This document shows positions 33,182 through 44,044 of a stretch of 64,000 bases of DNA, one piece after another (the first letter of the stretch is position 1; each line of letters begins with the position of its first letter). Origin of the DNA: Carposina sasakii (lineage: Eukaryota > Arthropoda > Insecta > Lepidoptera > Carposinidae); NCBI GenBank assembly GCA_014607495.2, contig CP053159.1, positions 12,097,501-12,161,500 of the forward strand, written 5' to 3'. Made by a program: the position numbers and the translations under genes. The notes below the pieces were generated by a model, which was given only the letters and a program-made list of their open reading frames with translations, had not been told where the DNA came from and did not search any database.

Positions 33182-33554
33182 TAGATAAACTATCACTCTA
33201 TAACAAAAGAGCTTTTAAAGCTTTGTGTAACAATTTATTTTTTAATAGGCAGATAGTTCTAACTGATTAATTTACTTCAACTTTTAAAAATATAAATGGC
33301 TCCGTCGACTATCGACGATTCTGCCAACGTCAGGGTTAATTAATCCTGCTTTCTCTGCACTAAACTTTAGCATGTTTTGTTCTACTAGTTATACTTATAG
33401 CTTTCGGTTTTCTAAACGATGTTCGTTTTATTTTCGTTTTATGGAAAAACTTCCTTTTTTAAACGAAATTTTCGGAGTCAACATGTTTCTTGATAACCCC
33501 AACAGCTAAATCTAAGCTAACCCATCGGGAAGTAAATGCGTAAATCTACCACCA

Positions 33555-33690
33555 GCTACCTTCGTCTTCAGCCTATTGCAGTGGACTGGACGTGGACCTC
33601 CCCCAGAACACGCCACAAGGCTACAGCAATAGGGGGGTTTGATATAGTCACCACGCTGGGCAGGCGGGTTGGTGACCGGCTACCTTAGCT
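33555..33690 (+). repeat. dispersed repeat G
   Basis: TCGTCTTCAGCCTATTGCAG, CTCCCCCAGAACACGCCACA and GGGCAGGCGGGTTGGTGACC match the copy at 63456-63735. Confidence 0.6.
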
Positions 33691-33904
33691 ACTTAGAAAC
33701 AGCTGACATGTATACTAAGTGCCTTTTCACAAGCTCCGGTTACCAGGTAGCCGGTTGTACCCGGTGTCCGGTAGTGGTACGAGTATGTATGGCTACATAC
33801 GTCAGCTTTCACACTTTTCGGCTTAATTTACCGGACAGACATATAATAGTATACACTTCGCCACCGGGTGGTTAGCCGGAATGGGTGAAAAGGGTTTTAA
33901 GATA

Positions 33905-34345
33905 TAGACACGGCTGTGCTCCCGAAATTGGATAGGTAGCTAGAATGGCAGGATCATTAAGGAGATCCCACAGCCACGTTTATCATAGCGAAGACAGATG
34001 TTAATAGCCGCGTCCAGACCGACCGAGCACGCCTCGCGCGGCAGCCTCGGTCGGTGTGGACGTGCGGTTGAGCCATCTGCTGTCGGTAAACGGGCCGTGC
34101 TCAAAGGTGCCTCAGTGTTCGCTGTGCGTTCGGTGAGGACGGTCTGATTTGGCTCGCGAGCGCTTGTTGTAGGTTTCATGAACTTGATGCTCGGGGACCT
34201 CTGATGGCTCAGCCTGTCTCGTGTCTATGTTCCTGGGTGATGCGCGAATCTGACTCGCGAGCCACTACATCGAGGCTGCCGCGCGAGGCGTGCTCGGTCG
34301 GTCTGGACGCGGCTAACGATCAGTGACAAGCTGATAAATATAGTA
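33905..34345 (+). repeat. dispersed repeat E split by a MITE
   Basis: CTCCCGAAATTGGATAGGTA and CAGATGTTAA on the left, ACGATCAGTGACAAGCTG on the right; a 299-bp element interrupts it at 34015. Confidence 0.75.
34015..34313. mobile_element. MITE with perfect 44-bp ends, PIF/Harbinger-like
   Basis: The left end (34016-34059, AGCCGCGTCCAGACCGACCG onward) is an exact inverse of 34271-34314. A TAA on both sides (34012-34014, 34314-34316) fits the 3-bp TWA target of PIF/Harbinger. The interior is GC-rich and noncoding. Perfect ends imply youth. Confidence 0.85.
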
Positions 34346-34642
34346 AGTTGTTATATAGTATAATATACTGTTAAATATCAATTTACTTAAATCTGATCAA
34401 GTAGGTGGTTGCTGCATGTGGTGCTAAACAAACATGTCTCATTATGGTAATCTACGTATATAATAATATGGTGTTAATGGATTACAAACAGGGAAGTATG
34501 GGTAATAAAATACTTAATATACGTAGAGACTAAAAAAGTCTAGACTTTGTCACCTGTTAATGACGTCTTTTTAACATAATATGACATATGCCTGTGCTAA
34601 TAAATAAATAAATCCAAGGAATGAAAATGAAAATCTCCCGAC

Positions 34643-34845
34643 AGTATTTCGGCCAAGGCGACCAATCTCTACGGAAATTAGCCAAACACAGATGCACTCT
34701 CTATTCCGTCACTCTTATAGTCCGATGGGACGGAAAGCCGACACGACCGGAGAGAGATCAGGCGCAGCACCAACAGTTTTACGTGCTTTCCAAGGCACGA
34801 GCTAAGTGACAATTTTACAACATTAAAATCTGTACATAAACGTTG
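34643..34845 (-). mobile_element. SINE body type 1 fragment
   Basis: Inverse of the 3' body of the SINE at 7516-7848 (TATTTCGGCCAAGGCGACCA, CGACACGACCGGAGAGAGAT). It lacks the tRNA head. Confidence 0.7.
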
Positions 34846-35379
34846 TGTGACCTCCTATATGATCCTGCAGTAATGGCTTATTGTATTTTGCATAACATTA
34901 TTTTTTATCTATCTATACCAAATTGTTACGTTGTATAAAATAAAAAGACAGGATGTGTTGAAAAGAACAACAAATCTAATTGCGAGCTTGATTTAGCAAA
35001 GAATCAAGGTCGGAATCAGCTAGGATTACTATCTATAAATCAGTTAATTATTATACACAATCTTCAAATCGGTTTCGGTCTAAAAATCTAGGAAAATGAA
35101 TGGAAAATACCTACTGGCCAAGGTCCATGCAAATAATTCATATGCAATTTTGCACAATACACGAGCTTCCAAGGTTTAATATAAACATAAACGTTATTGG
35201 GAAGTGATAGGTATAGATATATAAAATATTTATCGCAAATTTTAAAATATTTTGTTCAGGGTGACTAAACTAACTAACTAAAAAACTATCACTTATACAT
35301 ATAGCTCACTATTATCGAAAATATCCAGAAAATTTTAATATTTGACATCACACATTAATTTTTCTAGATAGCATGTGAA

Positions 35380-35510
35380 AACCCCCAAAACAACCCCAAT
35401 GTTCATAAATCTTTAAAAATAGACATGTGATTTTGAGCCTCAAATTTTGTGGATCGGTTTTATATGTATAAGTAGTGTACTGGGTTACTTTGATAAACTT
35501 TTTGTTAGAC
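35380..35510. repeat. diverged MITE family A arm
   Basis: GACATGTGATTTTGAGCCTC then AAATTTTGTGGATCGG, followed by a decayed end. Old copy. Confidence 0.45.
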
Positions 35511-35774
35511 TATGTATAACTATCCTCATGTAATAATTAGAGATCATTTCTCTGATACTACGATTACTTACAATTTTTTTTAGTTCAGTTAAATTCCTTA
35601 TACGTACGTTTATATATTATAATAATGCTGGTTTCTAGTCTACTAATACACTTGCGTATCAGCAGGTAATTTAATATTAGTGCGCACACGCAACCTTATC
35701 AAATTACCTACCTAAGTGCGAACTCTGGTTCTGTTTTGTATGAGTTAAAAAATATAAAATCTGTTGTTTCGTAA

Positions 35775-36155
35775 TTCTGCTAATGTATTTATTTCATGTA
35801 CGGATTTTAATATTCTAAAATTGTCACTTACTCGAAGGGGGTTGGCTTCAGATAGGCAGTCTAACGTTCGCCAAATGCCAAATCTTTAGCAATATGACTT
35901 CCGCCCCCTGATTACGTAAAAGCAATAGCAAATCCGTAGCAAAGCGATAGCGAAAATTGTACAATATTCGCCTTGAAATATCAAAGTTCCTTGGAAATTC
36001 ATTTTACGTAATACGAATTTGACAAGCAATCAGCGATTTTTGTACAATTTTCGCTATCGCTTTGCTTTTGCTATTTAGATAATAAGGGGGCCGAAAGAAA
36101 CCATATTGCGCCGACACCATAAATATTGGAATAAGCACAGGAAGATGATGAGATG
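35775..36155 (+). mobile_element. SINE body type 2 split by MITE B
   Basis: TTTCATGTACGGATTTTAAT and GCAATATGACTTCCG on the left, GAAAGAAACCATATTGCGCC and GCACAGGAAGATGATG on the right. The MITE at 35901-36093 interrupts it. Confidence 0.75.
35901..36093. mobile_element. MITE family B inserted in a SINE
   Basis: CCGCCCCCTGATTACGTAAA to AATAAGGGGGCCG. The uninterrupted SINE reads TTCCGAAAG, so CCG is either the 3-bp target duplication or part of the end. Confidence 0.85.
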
Positions 36156-36159
36156 TTTC

Positions 36160-36890
36160 GTAATTTGCCTTGTGATGCGGTGGACATGAAGCGAATATTT
36201 TTCAATCATACTTAAGTTTGATTTCAATGCCACCCGTAGTTTGCGGTATTTTATATTGTTACATGTTATGATTAGGCTTATTTTGCATTCATTCTTTTTA
36301 TGCATGACCTTCAGTGTATTAAATACCTAAATAAATACGCCGCTTCCACGTTTGATAATGAAATAAAATGAATAAAGGTCAATTTTGATAAATAGAGTTA
36401 AATATAAAAATATCCATAATACCTATGAGAATCGCTTTATCCAATATTCTTCCGCGTTGACACCAGAAATAAAAAATCTCGAAAGACCTTAATGTCACCT
36501 AGCGCTATTTCAGACTCTTTTAATAGAACCTAGGGAGGTTACATATTAGGTATATTAGGTACCTACTATACTAGCAGTAGCCCACGACTATGTCTATACG
36601 ATTATTTTTTAATTGTTGAAGACGTTTGAATTTCTGTAAGTACTTTTTTATATTGAGATACCTTTTTTGTTATAGGAACACCGTGTTTATAGGCAGGGAT
36701 AATGAAAGTTAAAATTCATAATGAAAAATGACCAAATTCCAAGTCGTACACGGTATACTTACATATAATTTGTTTAGCACCTTGATCCTCTTCACAAGGA
36801 TTACTCGTAGGTACATATTATACCTATAATTAAGTTTATATTATACCTATGTGATAGATATAATTATGTGTTAAATGATACATATATACA
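36160..36890. other. intergenic, nothing recognised
   Basis: AT-rich sequence with several ACCTATTATAC-like steps; no gene. Confidence 0.4.
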
Positions 36891-36894
36891 TACA

Positions 36895-37160
36895 TATAAT
36901 GACGCCTTTATCCCTTACGGGGTAGGCAGAGCACTAAGGGCCGATAGAACCACATGGTGCCACTCCTGACCAATTTTTAGGGTATAGTTGAGATGTACAA
37001 GTTCGGTTAGTAGTGACAGGTGGTCAACCCATCGCCTACAAAACACCAAGACCCTCTTGTCCCTCTACTGGCTTGTACAGTATGCCCGGGAAGAGAAGCA
37101 GCTGTAGTATGTATTACACGTTATTTTTTCACGCCCAGAGCAGCATAGAAGAAGTGTTAA
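36895..37160 (+). repeat. dispersed repeat D
   Basis: TTATCCCTTACGGGGTAGGC, GGGCCGATAGAACCACATGG and CACGCCCAGAGCAGCATAG. Copies at 48552-48725 (truncated) and 59305-59580. Confidence 0.65.
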
Positions 37161-37769
37161 ATGATGTGTGATATAAAAAATAAAAAAATATATATTATAT
37201 AACTTGCTACACCCAATTTTTACTATGTCACTCTATCACTCAGTAGAGACAGTTTGGAAAATATTGATTGATAATATTACCTATATGTACCTACTTATAA
37301 TCAAGCGGTGCGGTTGGTATGCCTATACGTAAGTAGTTGTGGTAGGTCAGTAATATCTTATTAGGTACTTTACGATATTAAACGTACTTTTTATTAACTC
37401 TATTATTATTAATCGGGTGATTTTTTTGATCATTTTCTTAACAATATTTATAACTACTTAAAGTTTTAACCGAGATTCGTTATTTACTTTTTCTATTAAT
37501 ATTATATTCGTCACTTTTATATCTTTTTTTCTTGAAATTGATAATATTTACAAAAAAAATATAGGTAATGGTGTAGTAAATTAGCCACATTTTAATTAAA
37601 ATATTTTATCGAATCGTTCCACAACCGGACCTTGACACGAAATGCTTGGTTAATTACACAATTTTGGTTATCTATGTATACTTATAAACGATATAAAATT
37701 AATACTAAATTGTGTTACTAACTACCCATCTATTCCGGAAAAACTCTGGATTTACTAAACACTGTACTC

Positions 37770-38150
37770 ACTGTGCAAAGCTAGATTGCAAAGCCTTGAG
37801 CATCGTCGGAAAGTTGCAAGTCTCTCGGTATTTTACCTACAGGTAACATTTCGGGGAGTGTGCATTGGGACTTCACGACCTAATTCCCCCAGCACCCTTC
37901 TACCACCGGACGATCAGGGAAACGTCAAGGCGACACCGGTTCACAGTTGAAATGCCGAAAACTCGCACTAAGCGTTTTGCTTCTACATTCATAGTGCGAA
38001 CGGCCAAGCTGTGGAACTCCCTGCCTGAATCCCTGTTCCCCGTGAACTATAATCTTGCGGTCTTCAAGGCGGGAGTGAACCGGTTTCTTTTAGGCAAGCG
38101 CGCTTCACCTTAGACTGCAACGGTGCTTACCATCAAGCGTAAGCCTATTA
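37770..38150 (+). pseudogene. LINE reverse-transcriptase C-terminus
   Basis: One frame reads LEHRRKVASLSVFYLQV; after a one-base shift near 37845 the next reads [20 protein letters not shown], then [18 protein letters not shown] and [18 protein letters not shown] to a stop at 38113. This block ends the ORF2 protein of common lepidopteran non-LTR retrotransposons (Jockey/CR1 group). 5' truncated, as is usual after target-primed reverse transcription. Confidence 0.8.
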
Positions 38151-38394
38151 ATTATATAAAATAAAAACAAATATAAACAGCCTAATTAAACATTATTGAT
38201 AATGTCATTAATTTCCGGTTTATAAATAATCGTGGTTAATTTTACTAGAGAACTACAAATATATATAACTTCGCTTAACTTGAATAAAAAAGTTATCAAT
38301 GTTTGCGATTTTCTTCCCGTGTAGGCTATATTTGATGAAACTTTACAATATTTTTTAAAATATAATACAATAATATAGCCTAAATATCAGAATA

Positions 38395-38465
38395 ACACAT
38401 TGGCTACTTTTTATCCCGGATAATTTCGACATTTTGTTTTTTCTGCAGTCGCGGGCGTCCACTAG
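38395..38465 (+). mobile_element. Helitron-like 3' end
   Basis: GGCTACTTTTTATCCCGGAT and TCGCGGGCGTCCACTAG then T; the 5' part is missing. Confidence 0.5.
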
Positions 38466-39334
38466 TATAACAATAAAGATCAAAATATTCGGTGTCAAAA
38501 GCTTTTTAAGGGTTGCGTACCCAAAGGGCAGACAACTTTTTATACTTACGTAATGGCCCGCCACCCATGCGACTCGCACCTGTTTTAATTTTTTTTTTTT
38601 TGTAAAAAAAAATGTTTCATAACAAACAAAAACAATAAGTGAGTTATAATAAGTGAGTAAGAATCAGGTCAAAGCATAAAGCCTATTGTTCCGTTCAGTT
38701 TCACAAGCGTCCTTCGCGGTTTGTTAAAACAATCCATTCTATATATGACTAAACTAGTCTGCTCTCGCTGTGTATTATATGGTATGTACTCGTATGTATG
38801 TAAATAATAAGGGATTTAAGGCAAATAAAGTTATATTTACTACCTAGCACTTCATTCACGACCACTTTTTGTTATTAGTGCGTCCATTGCAATTTTTTTT
38901 TCGTTCTAGGTATCTGTATATTTTATCCTTATAAAATATACAGACGTACCTATCTTATTAATTTCGTTAAGTACCTATTTTATTTTGGCTAGCAGATATT
39001 GATTATACGTAAATAACCTCCAAATAATGGAAATATTTATTTTTGTGCATGGAAATATCTTGTTATTTTCATAAAAACACATGAAAAATAGGTATCTCGT
39101 GACATGTACTAAATATCAAAACATATGATTAATAGTAAGCATAGCAGATAAGTAAGTAGCCCTGACCTTTGTGAGTCTGATTCGGTGCTTCCTGCCTCGT
39201 ACCAGACCATTGTGTTGGTAAACCGCAGTATTCGGTATTGTATGGGTTTCCATGACGCGAAATTGGGATACTTAATTGAAAAATGAGCAATAGTTTTCCG
39301 TTTTCTTCCCACTCGCCACTTACCCTACAAATCT

Positions 39335-39505
39335 TGTCTACTTGTCATCTTGCTAACTCGTCACTTTTTCAACGCGTCATCATTACTAATTCGTCACTTT
39401 GCCAATACGTCATCTTACTAACTCGTCATCTTGCCAACATGCCATCTTGTTAATCCTTCACTTTCCCAATCGTCATTTTCCTAACTCGTCACCTAAGAAT
39501 TTTTC
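39335..39505. repeat. degenerate minisatellite
   Basis: About ten imperfect units of 16-17 bp on CTAACTCGTCATCTTGCCA, with alternating TCATC and TCACTTT versions. Noncoding. Confidence 0.75.
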
Positions 39506-39823
39506 ATGACTTTTACTATAAATACCTTAATTACTAGGCAGTTGAGTTGGAAAGTTGTGAATTGGGAAAGTATCTTAAATAGGAAAGTGTAAAGTCTACG
39601 ACAAGTTGGCATACATTTCATGTTTTAACAACACTAATAAAATGTCAATACTCGACGTATAAAACACGGAAGAGTTACAGATATAATTTTTTTAAATTCG
39701 AATTGCTAAGATAATAGTTAAAATTTTATTTCTATAAAATAAATTACGGCAAGCGGCCGCCAGCGTACTCGTAAGTTTTAGACAGAGTTCCCGTTTTTCT
39801 GCGGTCCTGTACCTACCTATACC

Positions 39824-41054
39824 CAGTGGCGGCTGGTGGGTTATCGAACTGGTGGTGCACTTTACGACGTGAGATGTTCCTTCATGATTATATCGAACTC
39901 TGATACAAAGTCTATTAATCCACGAAACAACCCAGCATTACTAGACTCAATAGTTTCATCGTGACCTCGCAAAGCTAACTCAAATGCACCACAAAACTTG
40001 ACACAATTGATAAGATGTGATAAAATATACCTATTTTTATCAACTTGATCATTATACTTTTGAATATTGCTTCTATACACAGAATCTAGCTGATTACGAA
40101 TGTCGACAGTGCCTAACACAGACAAATTCATTACATTTTGTAGGTGTACTTGCGAAGAATCATGTTTTTTTATTTTTTCACTCAAATGCGTCAAATCCTT
40201 GATTCCAGTTTCTGTCCAAATCGATTCTCCGCCAAAAATAATGCAAGGAAAACAAAAGAATGCTTTAAGACGCTCACATCCACACAACCATTTCCTTTTA
40301 TTATACATTTCACTTTTAAAACTTCGAGTAAATGCTTTATTTCTAGATTAGCACTCTTGTTTTAAATTTAAAAAGGGCCGTGGCTGTCCGGCCAATTTTA
40401 TGTTCACTTTATTTTCAAAATTTCTGTTATTTTCTTTAATATAATCAATGTTTATGCTTATTTTCACTAACACCACACACACACAGTATAGAATAAAAGT
40501 TTTATTATAGAATCGAAACAAAAACTAAAAACAAATACAGTAATACATATAATCAAACACTAATTAACGCGTCACACATACCTATACAGTGAAACTATTC
40601 TGAAAACGAAATGTCAATCATAGCATAGCTGCCGTCGCCTCGCGCTCATGTCGTCCGGCCCATTCGTCAATCATTGAGTGCTCTCGGCAATCTTCGGTTC
40701 GCACGTGCGGCGCTCGAGAGCCGACTCATTACTCGGTACATTTCTATGAACTATCTTTTGTTTCACGCGTCAGGCGTATTCACTCGTATCTCATGCAAGT
40801 TATATTAGCAGTCCTCGTGCACTGGCCGAAGCGCACGAGAATTTGTCTTTACGGGAAAATAAGTCTTAATAGTTTAGTATAGCGCTCAAACTGTTTCACC
40901 ATAATTGTAAATTTAATTTTTATACGTTTTTGTACGTTTAAATAAATATTAAAATGGTAATTTAAAAACAAAGATGAAGTAATATTTTGTATTTTTTTAA
41001 TCTTTTGAATTGGTGGTTCAGCGCACGAGCGCACTTAAGGTACAGCCGCCACTG
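39824..41054 (-). mobile_element. hAT element, internally deleted, complete ends
   Basis: The 12-bp terminal inverted repeats CAGTGGCGGCTG at 39824 and CAGCCGCCACTG ending at 41054 are flanked by an identical 8-bp duplication CCTATACC (39816-39823 and 41055-41062), the hallmark of hAT insertions. The 1231-bp body carries only the N-terminal part of a transposase on the minus strand. It is too short to be autonomous. Confidence 0.92.
39862..40400 (-). pseudogene. N-terminal fragment of a hAT/ZMYM1-like transposase
   Basis: The minus-strand frame reads MYNKRKWLCGCERLKAFFCF then PCIIFGG, the TTF-type zinc-finger pattern (WLCGC...CFPC) followed by a DUF4371-like stretch ending at TAA near 39862. 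Similarity continues upstream (PFLNLKQEC, SRNKAFTRSFKSE) past an in-frame stop at about 40345. The catalytic dimerisation domain is absent and the left terminal repeat begins about 40 bp beyond the stop. This is a deletion derivative. Confidence 0.8.
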
Positions 41055-41159
41055 CCTATACCTATATAGTAGCCATGAAGAAATGAAGAAATTTTTCACA
41101 TGTCGAAATCTTATAAGGGTGCCAATGTTTTGGTTTCGTACCGTGATGATTCAGGGCTT

Positions 41160-41260
41160 CACTAGAATACATTAGCTGCATCTCCTTCCTTGCATGTCGT
41201 AAGAGTCGACTATGGAACTTGGGCATCCTCTCAGGCAATAAGCTAGCAACTTGTCACTGA
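41160..41260 (-). repeat. dispersed repeat E fragment
   Basis: ACATTAGCTGCATCTCCTTC, TTGCATGTCGTAAGAGTCGA and GCTAGCAACTTGTCACTGAG. Confidence 0.55.
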
Positions 41261-41669
41261 GAAATATTAAGTTATTAACGTTTATTCCCGCTATACTCAA
41301 TGTGCCTCTGGGATCACTCTTATGATCCTGGAGTTCTGAATACCCCATTTCGCGAACACATGCGTATATATACTTATGTCCTGCCTTTATATGACCGCAC
41401 CGAATAGAAGAAAAAGAAAAGGTAGAGTTTAAGTTGAGTATACTCAACTTTAACTAGAGTATACTCGACCTAAACCATTGTTTTTAATATTCGGACAGGA
41501 TAGAAAATGTTCGATGTATGTAGTCCATTAACCGATATACTAAGCGCAGCGTTATCTGTGGCATACATTCTTGACACAAATTTTAAACTAAGGCTCTGCG
41601 CATGCTATTCATTTTTGACAGTGAACTATTAAAATCTACTATAGGATTCAAAAGGAAATTAAATAATCA

Positions 41670-42195
41670 TTTCATAATATAATAATCAAATAATCGTTTC
41701 ATCTTTAAACATTGTGCTGAGGGATTCAGCTTTGTTTGCCGAGGTTTGGCTAGTGTATGTGATAAAAATAACGTCTTTAATTTAGAAAAGAGATGGTAAA
41801 ATTCGTCATCCGGATTGACCGGTTTGGTTAGAGCCAGCGAACAGAGGTCGTGGGTTCGATTCCCACCCGGGTGAGGAATTTTTTCTTTCTTTATTAATAA
41901 TTTTATAATATATAATATCACTAAGATAAATTTATAAAAACACTTCTCCATTAATATAATCCGTTAGGATATGGTTGATCGTTTCATCTTTAAACATTGT
42001 GTAGGTTCAGCTTTGTTTGCCGATTTGGCTATTGCTATCGATAAATAACGTTGCCAAATAAAAAAAGAGATGGTAAAATTCGCATCCGAGTAATTGACCC
42101 GTTAGTTTAAGCGCTACACGCGGAATGCAGAGGTCGTGGGTTCGATTCCCACCGGGTGAGGAATTTTTTCCATTTCTTTATTAATAATTTTATAA
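41670..42195 (+). mobile_element. tRNA-like repeat dimer, family T
   Basis: Two tRNA-like heads (around 41810-41876 and 42090-42162, each with GGTCGTGGGTTCGATTCCCA) are joined by one body (GATATGGTTGATCGTTTCAT, AACATTGTGTAGGTTCAGC). The head-body-head order recurs inverted at 60790-61290. Confidence 0.7.
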
Positions 42196-42199
42196 TTAA

Positions 42200-42970
42200 A
42201 TAATTGAAAAGTATCTGAGCAATGTATATTCTTTGTTGTGGATTTTTTCCAGCGAACCAAATCTTACAGAGTTACATGTGTAGGTAATATTGCGAAAAAT
42301 TAAATAAAAAAACGCATTGGTTAATTTAATATTATATTTTTTGAGTACATTGTATGATGTCGAATTCTAATTCAAACGGTTCTCGTATTTTTATAGACGG
42401 ATATGTGTAGGAGTTCTTAAATCCTTTAGAATGGCATCACGAAGCGAGTATATCACTGTATAGTTATTTCATAATGTTGAATTAATCACTAATTGATTGT
42501 GATAAGAACTTTATTGTTTAGTATTCGATAACATGTAAAATAATTAGTAAAATAAAAACAAGTCGATATCAATTAACCATAGGTCGGTTTTGTGACAGCT
42601 GGTTAATGACGTAGGCTGAATTATACTAACGGCCAATTTAACTATTCAACTAGAGATCATTAAGAATCTCGGATTTAATTTAATCCAAATTTGAAAATTT
42701 GTATGAAAACAATGGAATATATTTTAATATTAAATATGCAAAAAATCTCTCGAGATCGGTTATTGAAATTGGCTGTTTTATCTAATATTCATTTTGTTCC
42801 ATTGGAACCGCCAATACTTCACAACATTGTCATTGATTGCCGAAAGCTCTAGTACAAAGAATATACTTACTCTCTAACGAGCTCTAGTAGTTAAAAAATC
42901 GACTGTTTTAATTTTGCCTACAGATAAACGTAGTCACACCATAAGTGTTTCATTTCACCATTTTAGTCAG
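42200..42970. other. intergenic, nothing recognised
   Basis: AT-rich, no motif-bearing frame. Confidence 0.4.
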
Positions 42971-42972
42971 AA

Positions 42973-43324
42973 CCCTAAAAAAATTTTTGGTCGTCAAGGT
43001 TCCCGAAAACTACGGAATCTCCTCATCATCACGATCATTTTTCTCCATGGAAGCATACCTGGGAAGTGTCTGGTTTCCAAAATATTAGGGTCCAAAGTTG
43101 AGTAAATAGACTGCGTTTTTCTGCATAAATGCACATTGACGCGTGTAGCAAGATTTTTTCACGAGAAATAATTAATATGTGTATATGAAAAAACTAGCAT
43201 AAACACTGGACACTATACATTTCGCCCGATCAAGTAATTTTTTTTTTCAAAAAAGTTTGCATACTTTATTTGATTTATAGAGTACGTACACTTCTTTAAG
43301 GGTGGCAACGAAAAACACTCTGTA
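42973..43324 (+). mobile_element. MITE family C
   Basis: TTTTGGTCGTCAAGGTTCCC to GGTGGCAACGAAAAACACTC then TGTA. The left terminus is worn (CCCTAAAAAAATTTTTGG). Confidence 0.7.
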
Positions 43325-43555
43325 TACGTTGTGCGTATGCTTTCATGCTAAGGTTAGTGTGATTGTGTTTGATATTTTTTCTAACAATATCAATTGACAA
43401 TACTCTCGTTAGAAGTCGTCGACCTACCAGCTGGTCGGCCTCGTAACCTGGTGATTGTTGAAGGTCATACGTTTCGAAACCCACATCGCTGCGTATCCAA
43501 GTTCGTTCTTATGTGCTGAGAGAAAAGATAAACAAATCTTTAAAGCTTCGGTTTC

Positions 43556-43610
43556 CTAGGATCTTCCTGCCCTCTTCCAATTCATTTGGGGTCGGCGCAA
43601 TGTTTACTCC
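43556..43610 (-). repeat. SINE body type 2 end fragment
   Basis: GATCTTCCTGCCCTCTTCCA and GGGGTCGGCGCAATG match the inverse of the SINE 3' body. Confidence 0.45.
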
Positions 43611-44010
43611 TTGTTCCATTTAACATTGTCCGTCATCTCTTTAATTATTCCCAGTATACATATCCTCTCTCTCATAGTACATCCAAAAATCCGTAAAGAG
43701 TTGGAGTGGTTTACGAGCGGACGCCATATCATGGTACCGTTATGTTTTGAAAAGTTTAAAAGTACAGTAAGGTAGATTGACAGAGTGTAATAAGAGCAGA
43801 AAATAGTAATATTTTTTTCATATGAAATGTGGTAATAAAGGTCCTATGTACCTACCTACGTAATTTTAATAATTAAGTCAGGAAGTATATATAAGATTTG
43901 TCTAACCAAATAACTTTTCGGGCCGAAACCCGAGCGCGACGATATGAACTTCGCTACGCAATTGTAATTTTTTGTTCAATTTATTCGTTAGTCAGCTTCG
44001 AGCGACAAAG

Positions 44011-44044
44011 ATGGCCGTATTTTTCGACGACGGGAGCGGTACAC
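44011..44044 (+). CDS. short first exon of the piggyBac transposase
   Basis: ATG in good context (AAAGATGG), 34 coding bases encoding MAVFFDDGSGT plus one base, then GTAAGT. The phase joins exactly to the frame entered at 44290 (RELTSDLVLQLLGDG). This makes the true N-terminus longer than the single-exon frame would suggest. Confidence 0.7.

Noticed and set aside
33940..34179. 79-codon open frame on the minus strand
   Set aside because: Lies across the GC-rich end of a MITE and has no homologous feature.
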